A stretch of DNA of 5,052 nucleotides from Pyramidobacter sp. (GTDB lineage Bacteria > Synergistota > Synergistia > Synergistales > Dethiosulfovibrionaceae), in contig JAGAYQ010000266.1 in assembly GCA_017940445.1 (NCBI GenBank), positions 1-5,052 of the forward strand. Reading direction: 5' to 3'. The translations under genes and the position numbers were made by a program. Of this stretch, positions 5,017 to 5,052 are shown piece by piece. The notes beneath the pieces are model-generated. The model was not told the origin of the DNA, ran no database searches, and saw only the letters and a list, made by a program, of their open reading frames with translations. Position 1 is the stretch's first letter. Each line of letters starts with the position of its first letter.

Positions 5017-5052
5017 ATGGCATTGATCGAATGCGTACCGAATTTCAGCGAA
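5017..5052 (+). CDS. ftcD: Glutamate formimidoyltransferase, N-terminal 12 codons
   Basis: Only MALIECVPNFSE is present before the window ends. This opening (LIECVPNFSE) is the highly conserved N-terminus of glutamate formimidoyltransferase, which moves the formimino group of N-formiminoglutamate to tetrahydrofolate and frees glutamate at the end of histidine degradation, in the cytoplasm. A perfect AGGAGG (5003-5008) lies eight bases before the ATG, fixing the start. It may be co-transcribed with the amidohydrolase 235 bases upstream. Whether a cyclodeaminase domain is fused at the C-terminus cannot be seen. Confidence 0.87.
   Translation, partial: MALIECVPNFSE

Overview
The window looks like ordinary chromosome from a moderately GC-rich bacterium that lives on amino acids. 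Coding regions are rich in G/C third positions, while the intergenic spacers are clearly AT-richer. The gene set would fit an anaerobic amino-acid fermenter: a GltS-type sodium/glutamate symporter, a ThiT thiamine-uptake subunit, a secreted YkuD-type L,D-transpeptidase, and an amidohydrolase followed by the start of glutamate formimidoyltransferase. Synergistota (Pyramidobacter-like) is my best guess, but this is an inference from gene content and composition. No rRNA or marker gene is present to prove it.

Layout. Bases 2-199 are the 3' end of a 2-keto-4-pentenoate hydratase-like (FAH superfamily) gene on +, closed by a hairpin terminator at 262-298. A YkuD-family L,D-transpeptidase with a signal peptide lies on - (450-1106), with its own likely terminator at 327-349. 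It is divergent from thiT (+, 1289-1801), and the two -10 boxes sit back to back in a 182-base spacer. thiT converges on gltS (-, 1860-3116), and both run into one perfectly symmetrical 20-bp hairpin at 1804-1849. A spacer of about 400 bases (3117-3518) separates gltS from the divergent amidohydrolase gene (+, 3519-4781). This spacer holds a good gltS promoter, a candidate amidohydrolase promoter and an 8-bp inverted repeat that overlaps the latter. A 235-base spacer full of short hairpins and octamer repeats then leads to the first 12 codons of ftcD (+, from 5017).

How the genes may work together. FtcD transfers the formimino group of formiminoglutamate (from histidine breakdown) to tetrahydrofolate and releases glutamate. 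GltS moves glutamate with sodium. The amidohydrolase lies between them and belongs to the broad deaminase branch that includes formiminoglutamate deiminase (HutF) and SsnA, so a role in histidine or related amino-nitrogen catabolism is plausible but unproven. It has an Asp where this branch normally has a conserved catalytic His, and this is the most interesting protein-level oddity here. The other genes (hydratase, transpeptidase, thiT) look like independent single-gene units.

I found no mobile element, CRISPR array, tRNA or rRNA, and no clear sign of a new multi-gene system.
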